Shown here: piece by piece, positions 15,497 through 22,556 of the stretch
Layout: each line of letters starts with the position of its first letter
How positions within the stretch are numbered: the stretch's first letter is position 1
From: an uncultured Pelagibacteraceae bacterium
GTDB lineage: Bacteria > Pseudomonadota > Alphaproteobacteria > Pelagibacterales > Pelagibacteraceae
Direction of reading: 5' to 3'
DNA length: 42,500 bases
NCBI GenBank assembly: GCA_902611815.1
Contig: CACMAZ010000007.1
Location: forward strand, 1-42,500
The notes under the pieces: model-generated
The model's database searches: none
Told to the model about the DNA's origin: nothing
Seen by the model: only the letters and a program-made list of their open reading frames with translations
Made by a program: the position numbers and the translations under genes

Positions 15497-16447
15497 ATGA
15501 AACCAAAAAATTGTCTAATTTTTGGCGCTAGTGGCCAAATTGGTCGAAACTTGATAAGAGGTCTTACACAAAAAAATTTAAAGGTTACTGCAGTAACAAG
15601 AAATTTACATCAAAAAGGTTATATATTAAAAACTCAAGCAAATCCCGGATATTTAGATATCGTTGAAACAAATATATTTGATCTTAATAAAATAGAAAAA
15701 CTTATTAAAAAGGCAGATGTTTGTGTAAATTTGGTTGGAATTTTATTCGAAAAGGGAGCAAGCACCTTTACCAATATACATGAAAAATTTCCAAGCATGA
15801 TATCAAGTCTTTGTCAGAAACATAAATTAAATAAATTTATTCATCTTTCTGCACTTGGCATTGAAAACGCAAAAGACTCTAAGTATGCAATGAGCAAATT
15901 GAATGGTGAAATGGCAGTTCAAAAAAACTTTAAAGAATCGATAATTTTAAAACCATCAATTATTTACTCTGTCGATGATAACTTTACAACTATGATAATG
16001 GGATTACTTAACATGTTGCCTATTTTTCCGTTATATTACGGAGGTAAAACCAAATTTATGCCTTTACATTGTGTTGATATGTGTAATCTAATAATACACT
16101 TAATAGAAAAAGATAATCCTGATAAGATAATTGAGTGTATTGGACCAGAGGAATTGACTTTTAAACAGATTATAGAAAAATTACTTAAATTAATGGAAAA
16201 AAAAAGATTTTTTGTACCCATACCTTTATTTTTAGCAAATATTATGGCAACTTTTTTCCAGATTTTACCTAATCCCTTAATTACAAGAGATCAAATAAAA
16301 TTACTTTTTTATCATAATATTCCTTCAGGGAAATATAAAACAAATATTGAGATCGGTAAAAATTTTAATAGAAATTTTGATAAAGAGGTAGAAAAGTATT
16401 GTTATATGTGGAAAGAAACTGGCGAATATGCAAAAAAAATAAAATAA
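15497..16447 (+). CDS. NDUFA9-like NAD(P)-binding protein (atypical SDR)
   Basis: 316 residues. The N-terminal Rossmann motif GASGQIG (10-16) and the pattern VTAVTRN, VCVNLVGILFE, FIHLSALGI and YAMSKLNGE match the atypical short-chain dehydrogenase group that includes the complex I subunit NDUFA9. The catalytic Tyr-x-x-x-Lys is only partly kept (YAMSK). A hydrophobic segment near 225-245 is typical of the group. In alphaproteobacteria such proteins are annotated as complex I-associated or as nucleoside-diphosphate-sugar epimerases; the true reaction is uncertain and it may have a structural or quinone-related role. It starts 25 bases from the divergent nrnC start and is followed by a small membrane protein nine bases downstream. 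Confidence 0.8.
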   Translation: MKPKNCLIFGASGQIGRNLIRGLTQKNLKVTAVTRNLHQKGYILKTQANPGYLDIVETNIFDLNKIEKLIKKADVCVNLVGILFEKGASTFTNIHEKFPSMISSLCQKHKLNKFIHLSALGIENAKDSKYAMSKLNGEMAVQKNFKESIILKPSIIYSVDDNFTTMIMGLLNMLPIFPLYYGGKTKFMPLHCVDMCNLIIHLIEKDNPDKIIECIGPEELTFKQIIEKLLKLMEKKRFFVPIPLFLANIMATFFQILPNPLITRDQIKLLFYHNIPSGKYKTNIEIGKNFNRNFDKEVEKYCYMWKETGEYAKKIK

Positions 16448-16456
16448 GTTTATATT

Positions 16457-16699
16457 ATGATTAGTTGGATTATTTATATTATCGTAGGTTTGATTTTATT
16501 TTTTGTTTTGTATTTGGCTGTACTAGGAGTCGATAGAGGAGTTAAAGCAAAAAATTTAAATAAATTAAAAAATTTAGATATAGATAAAAGGCCCTCTAAA
16601 AACATAGCAGAAGAATTAAAAAAACTCAAAATTTTTTATGAAGATGGCACAATCAGCAAAAAAGAATTTCAAGCCGCAAAAAAAAAATTATTAAGCTGA
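16457..16699 (+). CDS. Small membrane protein with C-terminal SHOCT motif
   Basis: 80 residues. One transmembrane helix at about 4-25 (WIIYIIVGLILFFVLYLAVL) precedes a basic linker and a C-terminal segment LKKLKIFYEDGTISKKEFQ that fits the SHOCT pattern (L..L....G.IT..EF...K..LL). SHOCT segments are short oligomerisation modules on many bacterial proteins; no enzymatic function is suggested. It is nine bases after the NDUFA9-like gene and probably in the same transcript. Its 3' end overlaps gcrA by nine bases tail to tail. Coding status is supported by the coherent TM-plus-SHOCT layout. Confidence 0.7.
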   Translation: MISWIIYIIVGLILFFVLYLAVLGVDRGVKAKNLNKLKNLDIDKRPSKNIAEELKKLKIFYEDGTISKKEFQAAKKKLLS

Positions 16700-17179
16700 C
16701 CTAATTTTTTTTTGAATAAATTTTGGCACTTCGCTATCTTTTTCAACAACGTCTTCTTTTTTATTTTTAGGCTGGAATGCATACAATAAGTGAAGTTTAC
16801 AATAGGAAAAATCTTTAAGTGAGGTTCTACCGCAAAAATAAAAATTTTCTTCATTAGGGTGCCCTATAGGCCATTTGCAGGAGTTTTCATCTAGTTCCTC
16901 AAGTTGTTTTGGGTTTTCTGGCTCAAAATCTTTTTCTATTACTAAAGATTTAAACTTACCTTTTCTTACTTTTTTATAGTTTAAATTTCTTGTTTTATTA
17001 TTTCTTAGTATCGGCGATCCTTTTTTTGTAACAATTTTGCCAGACAAATTAAGCCTGTGGGCCTTACCAATTACTGCGTTTCTACTTACACCACCTAATA
17101 TTTCAGCAATTTGACTGGCTGTATTGCCTTTGCCCCAGAGTTCTTTTAATTTTGAGACCTTTTCGTCTGTCCAACTCAT
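16691..17179 (-). CDS. gcrA: Cell cycle regulator GcrA
   Basis: 162 residues. The N-terminal 45 residues (MSWTDEKVSKLKELWGKG, then SQIAEILGGVSRNAVIGKAHRL) are the hallmark GcrA DNA-binding helix-turn-helix. A basic linker (about 50-90) leads to a C-terminal Cys-containing segment (CKWPIGHP, FCGRTSL, YCKLH) that in Caulobacter contacts sigma-70. GcrA activates sigma-70 promoters carrying CcrM-methylated GANTC sites. Retention in a streamlined genome suggests methylation-linked cell-cycle control, though no methyltransferase gene is in this window. It is transcribed alone, with a 122-base spacer to the divergent permease gene. Confidence 0.93.
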   Translation of the reverse strand: MSWTDEKVSKLKELWGKGNTASQIAEILGGVSRNAVIGKAHRLNLSGKIVTKKGSPILRNNKTRNLNYKKVRKGKFKSLVIEKDFEPENPKQLEELDENSCKWPIGHPNEENFYFCGRTSLKDFSYCKLHLLYAFQPKNKKEDVVEKDSEVPKFIQKKIRSA

Positions 17180-17301
17180 AAACTATATTTTGTTATTTTA
17201 TTTTTATAAAATACAATATATAGCATAAATATATTTAATTTTTAAACAAGCATATTATTTTATTTCCTCACAGTTTTTTTAAATTATTAAGAATTATATT
17301 T

Positions 17302-18114
17302 ATGGTTGAATTAAATAATAAATACAAAATTGGGAAAAGACGATTTGGATTAATTAATTGGATAGGTTTTTATTCTTTATACAAAAAAGAAACTTTACGA
17401 TTTTTAATTGTATTTGGTCAAACAATTGTGGGACCTATGTTAACTGGTATTCTATTTTTAATTGTAATATCCATTGCATGGGGTGACGACAGAGGTCTAG
17501 TATTAGGTTTGCCTTTTGTCAATTTTTTAGCGCCGGGGCTTATATCAATGCAAGTAATTCAACAAGCTTTCTCACACTCATCCTCATCAATATTAATGGG
17601 TAAGGTCATGGGTAATATAATAGATTTAATTGGAAGTCCATTATCAGCCGCAGAGGTTACCTTAGCTATTATCTTAGCTTCGGTTACAAGATCTTTTATA
17701 ATTTGTATAATTTCAATTATTTGCTTTAACTTATTAGTGGATGTCAACGTTTTACATTATTACTATTTTTTAGTATATTTATTTCTCTCTTCATTTTTGA
17801 TGGGCTCGTTAGGTTTTATAGCTGGGATGTGGGCAGAAAAATTTGACAACATGGCAACTGTAACTAATTTTATTATAGTACCATTGTCATTTTTATCAGG
17901 AACTTTTTATTCAATCGATAGGTTACCTGAAGTATTAAAAGGGTTAAGTATTTATAACCCTTTTTTTCATATGATAGATGGTTTAAGATTCTCAATGATT
18001 GGCATCAGAGATGGAGGCGAATCTTTTGGATTGTTATATTTATTATTCCTGAACCTAGCTTTATGGTTTACATCATATATTTTATATAAAAAAGGTTATA
18101 AAATTAAATCATGA
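17302..18114 (+). CDS. ABC-2 type transporter permease (YadH/NodJ-like)
   Basis: 270 residues with about six hydrophobic segments (near 35-58, 70-90, 110-140, 148-172, 180-198 and 240-260). The ABC-2 family signature region FIIVPLSFLSGTFYSIDRLPE followed by NPFFHMIDGLRFSMIG is clear and resembles E. coli YadH. Such permeases form exporters with a separate ATPase; no such ATPase gene is adjacent or elsewhere in the window. Substrate unknown. Its TGA stop overlaps the argD start (ATGA, 18111-18114), so it is translationally linked to arginine synthesis genes, possibly only through compaction. Confidence 0.88.
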   Translation: MVELNNKYKIGKRRFGLINWIGFYSLYKKETLRFLIVFGQTIVGPMLTGILFLIVISIAWGDDRGLVLGLPFVNFLAPGLISMQVIQQAFSHSSSSILMGKVMGNIIDLIGSPLSAAEVTLAIILASVTRSFIICIISIICFNLLVDVNVLHYYYFLVYLFLSSFLMGSLGFIAGMWAEKFDNMATVTNFIIVPLSFLSGTFYSIDRLPEVLKGLSIYNPFFHMIDGLRFSMIGIRDGGESFGLLYLLFLNLALWFTSYILYKKGYKIKS

Positions 18115-19277
18115 ATTATTTAGTAAAAAATTATAATAGAAAAAAAATCTCATTCAAATTTGGCAAGGGAAGTTATTTGTATTCAACTGATAATAAAAAA
18201 TATCTTGATTTTGTTCAAGGAATAGCGGTGAATTCTTTAGGTCACTCACATCCCGAACTTATTAAAACAATTGTAAATCAATCAAAAAAGCTTTGGCATG
18301 TATCAAACGCTTTCCAAATTCCTGAGGGAGAAAAACTAGCCCAAAAATTATGTAAAAAAACATTTGCTGATTATGTAATGTTCCAAAATAGTGGAGCTGA
18401 GGCAACCGAAGCAGCAGTAAAGGTTGCAAGAAGATATTTCTATTCTATAGGCAAACCAAATAAAAACAGGATTTTATGTATAAAAAACTCATTTCATGGA
18501 AGAACACTAGCTGCAATTTTTGCGAGCGGATCAAAAAAAATGACTGAGGGGTTTGGTCCTAAGGTTTCAGGATTTGACCATTTTAAATTTGGAAATCATG
18601 GCTCTTTAAAGAAAAAAATTAATAAGAATACAGCAGCAATAATGATTGAAACAATTATGGGTGAGGGAGGAATTAAAGTTATTCCAGACTGGTGCTTGAG
18701 GGAATTAAGAAAATTATGCAATAAAAAAAATATATTATTAATTTTAGATGAGGTTCAATGTGGAGTGGCCAGATCCGGTGATTTTTTTGCTTTTGAACAA
18801 TCCAAGGTAAAACCTGATATAGTACCCATTGCTAAAGGAATTGGTGGTGGTTTTCCTATAGGAGCAGTTTTAATGAACAAAAAAGTTGCCTCTGGAATGA
18901 CGGCTGGTTCTCACGGTTCAACATTTGGAGGAAATCCATTAGCAATGTCTGTTGGAAATAAGGTAATGGATATTGTTTCTAATAAAAAATTTTTAAAAAA
19001 TATAAAAAGTTTATCTAAATATTTTTTAGAACGTCTCAATAATATTAAATCTAAACATCCAAAAATTATTAAGGAAATAAGAGGAAAGGGTTTATTAATC
19101 GGTATTCAACTTTATAAAGATCCAACAAAATTTATACAAAAGTTAATGGATAACAGATTGTTAACAATCCGTGCAGCTGAAAATGTCATTCGAATTTTAC
19201 CTCCATTAAATGTAAAAAAAAGTGAAATAAATAATGCGCTAAAAATTATTTACAAAGTTTGCAATGATTTTAAATAA
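18111..19277 (+). CDS. argD: Acetylornithine aminotransferase
   Basis: 388 residues, class III PLP aminotransferase. Landmarks: IAVNSLGHSHP (38-48), NSGAEATEAA (93-102), FHGRTLAA, LDEVQCGVARSG with Asp213, the PLP lysine Lys242 in AKGIGGGFPIGA, and GSTFGGNPLA. It transfers an amino group to N-acetylglutamate semialdehyde in arginine synthesis and may also act on succinyldiaminopimelate for lysine. Together with argF directly downstream and argJ at 31128 it covers much of the arginine pathway. The start ATG shares an ATGA with the permease stop. Confidence 0.95.
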   Translation: MNYLVKNYNRKKISFKFGKGSYLYSTDNKKYLDFVQGIAVNSLGHSHPELIKTIVNQSKKLWHVSNAFQIPEGEKLAQKLCKKTFADYVMFQNSGAEATEAAVKVARRYFYSIGKPNKNRILCIKNSFHGRTLAAIFASGSKKMTEGFGPKVSGFDHFKFGNHGSLKKKINKNTAAIMIETIMGEGGIKVIPDWCLRELRKLCNKKNILLILDEVQCGVARSGDFFAFEQSKVKPDIVPIAKGIGGGFPIGAVLMNKKVASGMTAGSHGSTFGGNPLAMSVGNKVMDIVSNKKFLKNIKSLSKYFLERLNNIKSKHPKIIKEIRGKGLLIGIQLYKDPTKFIQKLMDNRLLTIRAAENVIRILPPLNVKKSEINNALKIIYKVCNDFK

Positions 19278-19278
19278 T

Positions 19279-20208
19279 ATGAAACATTTTATTAATTTAA
19301 AAGATATTAAAACTAAAGATTTAAGAAACATTATCTTAGATGCTAAAAAAAGAAAAAAATTCAGAAGAAAATTAAACACATTAGAAGTTGACAAAGGATT
19401 GCCCCTTAAGGGTAAATTATTAATACAAATGTTTGAGAAATCAAGCTTAAGAACTCGATTGAGTTTTTATCTAGCAATTAAACAGTTGGGCGGTGGCACA
19501 ATTACTTTAAGATCAAACGAACTTCATCTTGGACAAGGTGGTGAAAGTATAGCAGATACAGCTAAGATTTTGTCGACCTATGGTGATGGATTTATGCTTA
19601 GAACCGATGATGATAAAAAATTAGAAAATTTCAAAAAATATCTTTCAATCCCTATGATTAATGGTTTAAGCCCATCATCTCATCCAACGCAAGTACTGTC
19701 AGATATTTTTACAGTCGAAGAGATTAAAAAAAAACCTATTTCAAATTTAAATATCTGCTGGATTGGTGACTCTAATAATGTTTTAAATAGTTTAATTGCG
19801 GCATCCGTAAAACTTTCATTTAATTTACGTATAGGTTGTCCAAAAAAGTTTCAACCAAACTTAGATGTTATAAATTGGGTAAAAAAAAATAAGAGAAAAA
19901 TATTTATTTATAATGATCCTATTAAAGCAGCCTATAACGCTGATGTAATATTTTCTGATAAAGTCATATCTATTAACGATAAAGGTAATAAAAAAAACAA
20001 ATTAAAGGAATTTAAAAATTTTAAAATTGATATGAAATTATTTAGCTATGCAAAGAAAAATTGTATTTTTTTACATTGTTTACCTCGAGGCAATGAAGTC
20101 ACAGATGAAATTTTTTTAGGTAAGAAATCGCATGTTTGGCAGCAAGCTTCGAACAGAGTTCACGTTCAAAAAAGTATATTATTATATTGTTTCGGAAAAT
20201 TAAGGTAG
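19279..20208 (+). CDS. argF: Ornithine carbamoyltransferase
   Basis: 309 residues from the ATG at 19279, one base after the argD stop. Another ATG at 19264 lies inside argD and would add five residues (MILNN); the MKHF start matches the family N-terminus better. The enzyme makes citrulline from ornithine and carbamoyl phosphate. The carbamoyl-phosphate motif reads SSLRTR (55-60) in place of the usual S-T-R-T-R, and the HPCQ motif reads HPTQ. The ornithine-side HCLPRG and the LGQGGESIADTAKILS segment are present. The Thr-to-Leu and Cys-to-Thr changes are noticeable but the overall fit is good. Its 3' end overlaps the convergent cytochrome gene by nine bases. Confidence 0.92.
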   Translation: MKHFINLKDIKTKDLRNIILDAKKRKKFRRKLNTLEVDKGLPLKGKLLIQMFEKSSLRTRLSFYLAIKQLGGGTITLRSNELHLGQGGESIADTAKILSTYGDGFMLRTDDDKKLENFKKYLSIPMINGLSPSSHPTQVLSDIFTVEEIKKKPISNLNICWIGDSNNVLNSLIAASVKLSFNLRIGCPKKFQPNLDVINWVKKNKRKIFIYNDPIKAAYNADVIFSDKVISINDKGNKKNKLKEFKNFKIDMKLFSYAKKNCIFLHCLPRGNEVTDEIFLGKKSHVWQQASNRVHVQKSILLYCFGKLR

Positions 20209-20745
20209 AGGAAGTGGGTTATCTGAATATTTATTTAGATATAAAATAACTGAGGCCCTATCTTTTTCTTTCCTTAATCCTGCGTAAGCCATTTTCGTAC
20301 CTTTAATCCATTTTTGGGGTTTTATCAAAAAACCATTTAGCTCCTCAAAAGACCAATTTTTTTTATACTCCACCAGTGCCTTTGAATATTTATAATCTTG
20401 TACAGCTGCAATTTTTCTGCCTACAACATTATATAACGCTGGTCCGATTTTATTGCCTCCACCAGCTTCTATTGAATGACAAGCAGAACATTTTTTGAAA
20501 ACCTTTTCTCCATGTGTTAGATCTCCTAGAGCCATAAGAGCTGAAATGTCTACTTTATCCTCAACTTTAATGGTATTTTCCTCATTAACCTTATTGGAGT
20601 CAATATTAGGAAGTTCGACTCTATAAGCAGAACTATCTAATTTATCTACCTTAAATATTATATTTGATAATTTGCTTATACCTATTATTAATAGTGCAAC
20701 AAGTAATATTGAGGCTATTATTTTATTAATCTCAAATGAATCCAT
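20200..20745 (-). CDS. cycM: Membrane-anchored cytochrome c (CycM type)
   Basis: 181 residues from the ATG at 20743-20745; the frame extends six codons further to a TTG at 20763. An uncleaved N-terminal membrane segment (about 7-26) tethers a class I cytochrome c domain. The heme motif CSACH lies at 86-90, and the distal Met ligand is about residue 151 in KGTKMAYAGL, with the usual GPALYNVVGRKIA in between. Such proteins carry electrons from the bc1 complex to the terminal oxidase in the periplasm. The order cycM (divergent), kdsB, pheA is typical of alphaproteobacteria. An intrinsic-terminator-like hairpin lies in its upstream leader (20801-20824). Confidence 0.92.
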   Translation of the reverse strand: MDSFEINKIIASILLVALLIIGISKLSNIIFKVDKLDSSAYRVELPNIDSNKVNEENTIKVEDKVDISALMALGDLTHGEKVFKKCSACHSIEAGGGNKIGPALYNVVGRKIAAVQDYKYSKALVEYKKNWSFEELNGFLIKPQKWIKGTKMAYAGLRKEKDRASVILYLNKYSDNPLPLP

Positions 20746-20796
20746 TATTCTATATATTATCAACGTATAACATGTTAATTGAAAAAAAAGCTAACT

Positions 20797-20824
20797 AAAA
20801 AAAAGTTTGCGTCTCATAGACGCA
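20797..20824 (-). terminator. Intrinsic-terminator-like hairpin in the cycM leader
   Basis: On the minus strand a perfect 7-pair stem (TGCGTCT at 20824-20818, AGACGCA at 20814-20808) closes a 3-base loop and is followed by AAC and eight T residues (20804-20797). This is a textbook intrinsic terminator shape pointing leftwards, 52 bases before the cycM ATG and within 16 bases of the kdsB ATG on the other strand. No leftward gene ends here, so it would act on a transcript reading into cycM, or shield cycM from antisense transcription of kdsB. Confidence 0.6.
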
Positions 20825-20839
20825 CAAATTTTAAGAATA

Positions 20840-21586
20840 ATGTCTAAAACTGTCATATTGATACCGTCAAGATTGAGCGCAACTCGTCTTCCAAATAAAC
20901 CTTTGCTTAAAATAGACGATCTATCAATAATTCAGCATACTTATAAAAGAGCTCAAGAGTCTAGAGTAGGAAAAGTTTATGTCGCAACAGGCGATGAGGA
21001 AATTGCTGAGGAAATCCAAAAAATTAAAGGCAAATTCATTTTGACTAAAATAAAACATAAAACCGGCACAGATAGAATTTTTGAAGCTTATAAAAAAGTC
21101 AGTAAAAAATTAAATTGTAAATACATTATTAATCTACAAGGAGATGAGCCCTTCATCGACCCAAAAGATATAATTAATCTAAATAAAAGCGTAATATCAA
21201 AAAATTCTGATATTGGTACACTTGCAAATAAAATTTCCAAAGCTGATTTTGCAGATTATAGCATTGTTAAAGTTATTACTGAAAATAATATAAAAAAAAA
21301 TAAAATATCTAGAGCAAAAAAATTTCTAAGAAATTGCAAGTATACTAAAAAAAATATATTTGGTCATGTTGGTATATATCAATTTAGGACATCTATTTTA
21401 AAAAAATTTGTGAGCTTAAATCAGTCAAAGAACGAAATTAAACATAGGCTCGAACAATTAAGGGCAATTGATAATAACATCAATATAGATGTTGTTTTCA
21501 GCAAAAATAAGTCCTTTGGCATTGACACAGTTCAGGATTATGTGGAAATAAAAAAAATTATGGAATATAAAATCAAAAAAAAATGA
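20840..21586 (+). CDS. kdsB: 3-Deoxy-manno-octulosonate cytidylyltransferase (CMP-Kdo synthetase)
   Basis: 248 residues from the ATG at 20840; a TTG at 20807 would add 11 residues but lies within the hairpin region and is not supported. The N-terminal IPSRLSATRLPNKPL is the CTP-binding motif of the family, with NLQGDEPFI carrying the metal-binding Asp, FGHVGIYQFR, and the C-terminal GIDTVQDY. It activates Kdo with CTP for transfer to lipid A and pairs logically with kdsD in this window. It overlaps pheA by four bases (ATGA), so the two are translationally coupled. Confidence 0.95.
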   Translation: MSKTVILIPSRLSATRLPNKPLLKIDDLSIIQHTYKRAQESRVGKVYVATGDEEIAEEIQKIKGKFILTKIKHKTGTDRIFEAYKKVSKKLNCKYIINLQGDEPFIDPKDIINLNKSVISKNSDIGTLANKISKADFADYSIVKVITENNIKKNKISRAKKFLRNCKYTKKNIFGHVGIYQFRTSILKKFVSLNQSKNEIKHRLEQLRAIDNNINIDVVFSKNKSFGIDTVQDYVEIKKIMEYKIKKK

Positions 21587-22416
21587 AAATTGTTTATCAG
21601 GGATCACCCGGCGCTTATTCACATCTAGCTGCAGAAAAAATCTATCCTGACAGTGAATTTATACCTTGTAATACCTTTGAAGATTGTTTCAAAAGTTGTT
21701 ATGAAAACGATGACTATAAAACAATTATTCCAGTTGAAAATTCTATTGCAGGCAGAGTAGCTGATATTCAGTATTTAATAAATAAATATAAATTACAAAT
21801 TTATGCTGAACACTTTGAGGAAATAAAACACAATTTAATGATATTAAAGGATAATGAACTTAAAAATGTAATATCTGTTAGATCTCACTCTCAAGCAATT
21901 TCTCAATGTCAAAAATTAATTAACTCCTATAAATTTGAGCCTATAATTGCAGCAGATACTGCAGGAAGCGCAAAATATATAAGTGAGAAAAAATTAGTTA
22001 ATGAAGCCGCTATCGCTTCAGAGCTTGCTGCAAAAATTTATGATCTAAAAATTGTTAAAAAAAATATTGAGGACAATCGTAGTAATGTGACAAGATTTTT
22101 GATTATGGGTAAAAAAAAATTACATCCAGAATTTAAAAATAAAAATTATATTACAAGTTGTATTTTTAAAGTTAAAAATAAACCGGCTGCTCTTTATAAA
22201 TGCTTGGGAGGTTTTGCAACTAACAATGTTAATTTAAGTAAGTTGGAAAGTTTTTCTGACCAAAATAGTTTTGAGCAATACTTATTCATTTGTGATATGT
22301 ATGGTCATATTGAAGATCCAAAAATTCAAAAATCTTTGGAAGAACTAGGTTTTCACACTGTTAATCTAGATATACTCGGTGTTTATGAAGCAAGCGAGTA
22401 TAGAAATATTAAATAA
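21583..22416 (+). CDS. pheA: Prephenate dehydratase
   Basis: 277 residues, the monofunctional type without a chorismate mutase domain. The catalytic domain shows YQGSPGAYSHLAA (5-17), PVENSIAGRVAD (50-61), DTAGSA (125-130) and the catalytic SNVTRF (167-172). A C-terminal ACT domain (about 189-270, with KPAALYKCLGGFATNNVNL and LESF) is the site of phenylalanine feedback inhibition. It converts prephenate to phenylpyruvate. It is coupled to kdsB upstream; after its stop, the SRP RNA promoter begins within about 15 bases. Confidence 0.95.
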   Translation: MKIVYQGSPGAYSHLAAEKIYPDSEFIPCNTFEDCFKSCYENDDYKTIIPVENSIAGRVADIQYLINKYKLQIYAEHFEEIKHNLMILKDNELKNVISVRSHSQAISQCQKLINSYKFEPIIAADTAGSAKYISEKKLVNEAAIASELAAKIYDLKIVKKNIEDNRSNVTRFLIMGKKKLHPEFKNKNYITSCIFKVKNKPAALYKCLGGFATNNVNLSKLESFSDQNSFEQYLFICDMYGHIEDPKIQKSLEELGFHTVNLDILGVYEASEYRNIK

Positions 22417-22429
22417 TTTAAAACTTTTG

Positions 22430-22459
22430 TTGTAGACTAGAAATTATAACTGTTATAAT
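22430..22459 (+). promoter_or_regulatory. Promoter of the SRP RNA gene
   Basis: A perfect TATAAT at 22454-22459 ends six bases before the first G of the SRP RNA (22465), exactly where a stable-RNA start is expected. The -35 candidate TTGTAG (22430-22435, spacer 18) matches only three of six bases, so the -10 carries the call. Confidence 0.6.
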
Positions 22460-22464
22460 AAATT

Positions 22465-22551
22465 GGGGCCAATCAGGTGGTGTTACCATAAATTCCCCCA
22501 GGCTTGAAAAAGAGCAAGGGTAATGAGTATTTTCCAGGTTGGTTGGTCCCC
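22465..22551 (+). ncRNA. ffs: Signal recognition particle RNA (4.5S type)
   Basis: About 87 bases. The ends pair (GGGGCCAA at 22465-22472 with TTGGTCCCC at 22543-22551). The apical part carries the conserved Ffh-binding loop CAGG and AGCAAGG around a short stem closed by a GAAA tetraloop (CTTGAAAAAG, 22503-22512). The CCCCCAGG segment just before is the typical alphaproteobacterial form. It directs nascent membrane proteins to FtsY and the translocon. The gene sits directly before dnaX, with only five bases between the RNA end and the dnaX ATG. Confidence 0.92.
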
Positions 22552-22556
22552 TTAAA

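Noticed and set aside
17180-17301. AT-only palindrome (TATTTTA with TAAAATA) upstream of gcrA
   Set aside because: Made only of A and T, such matches are expected by chance here.
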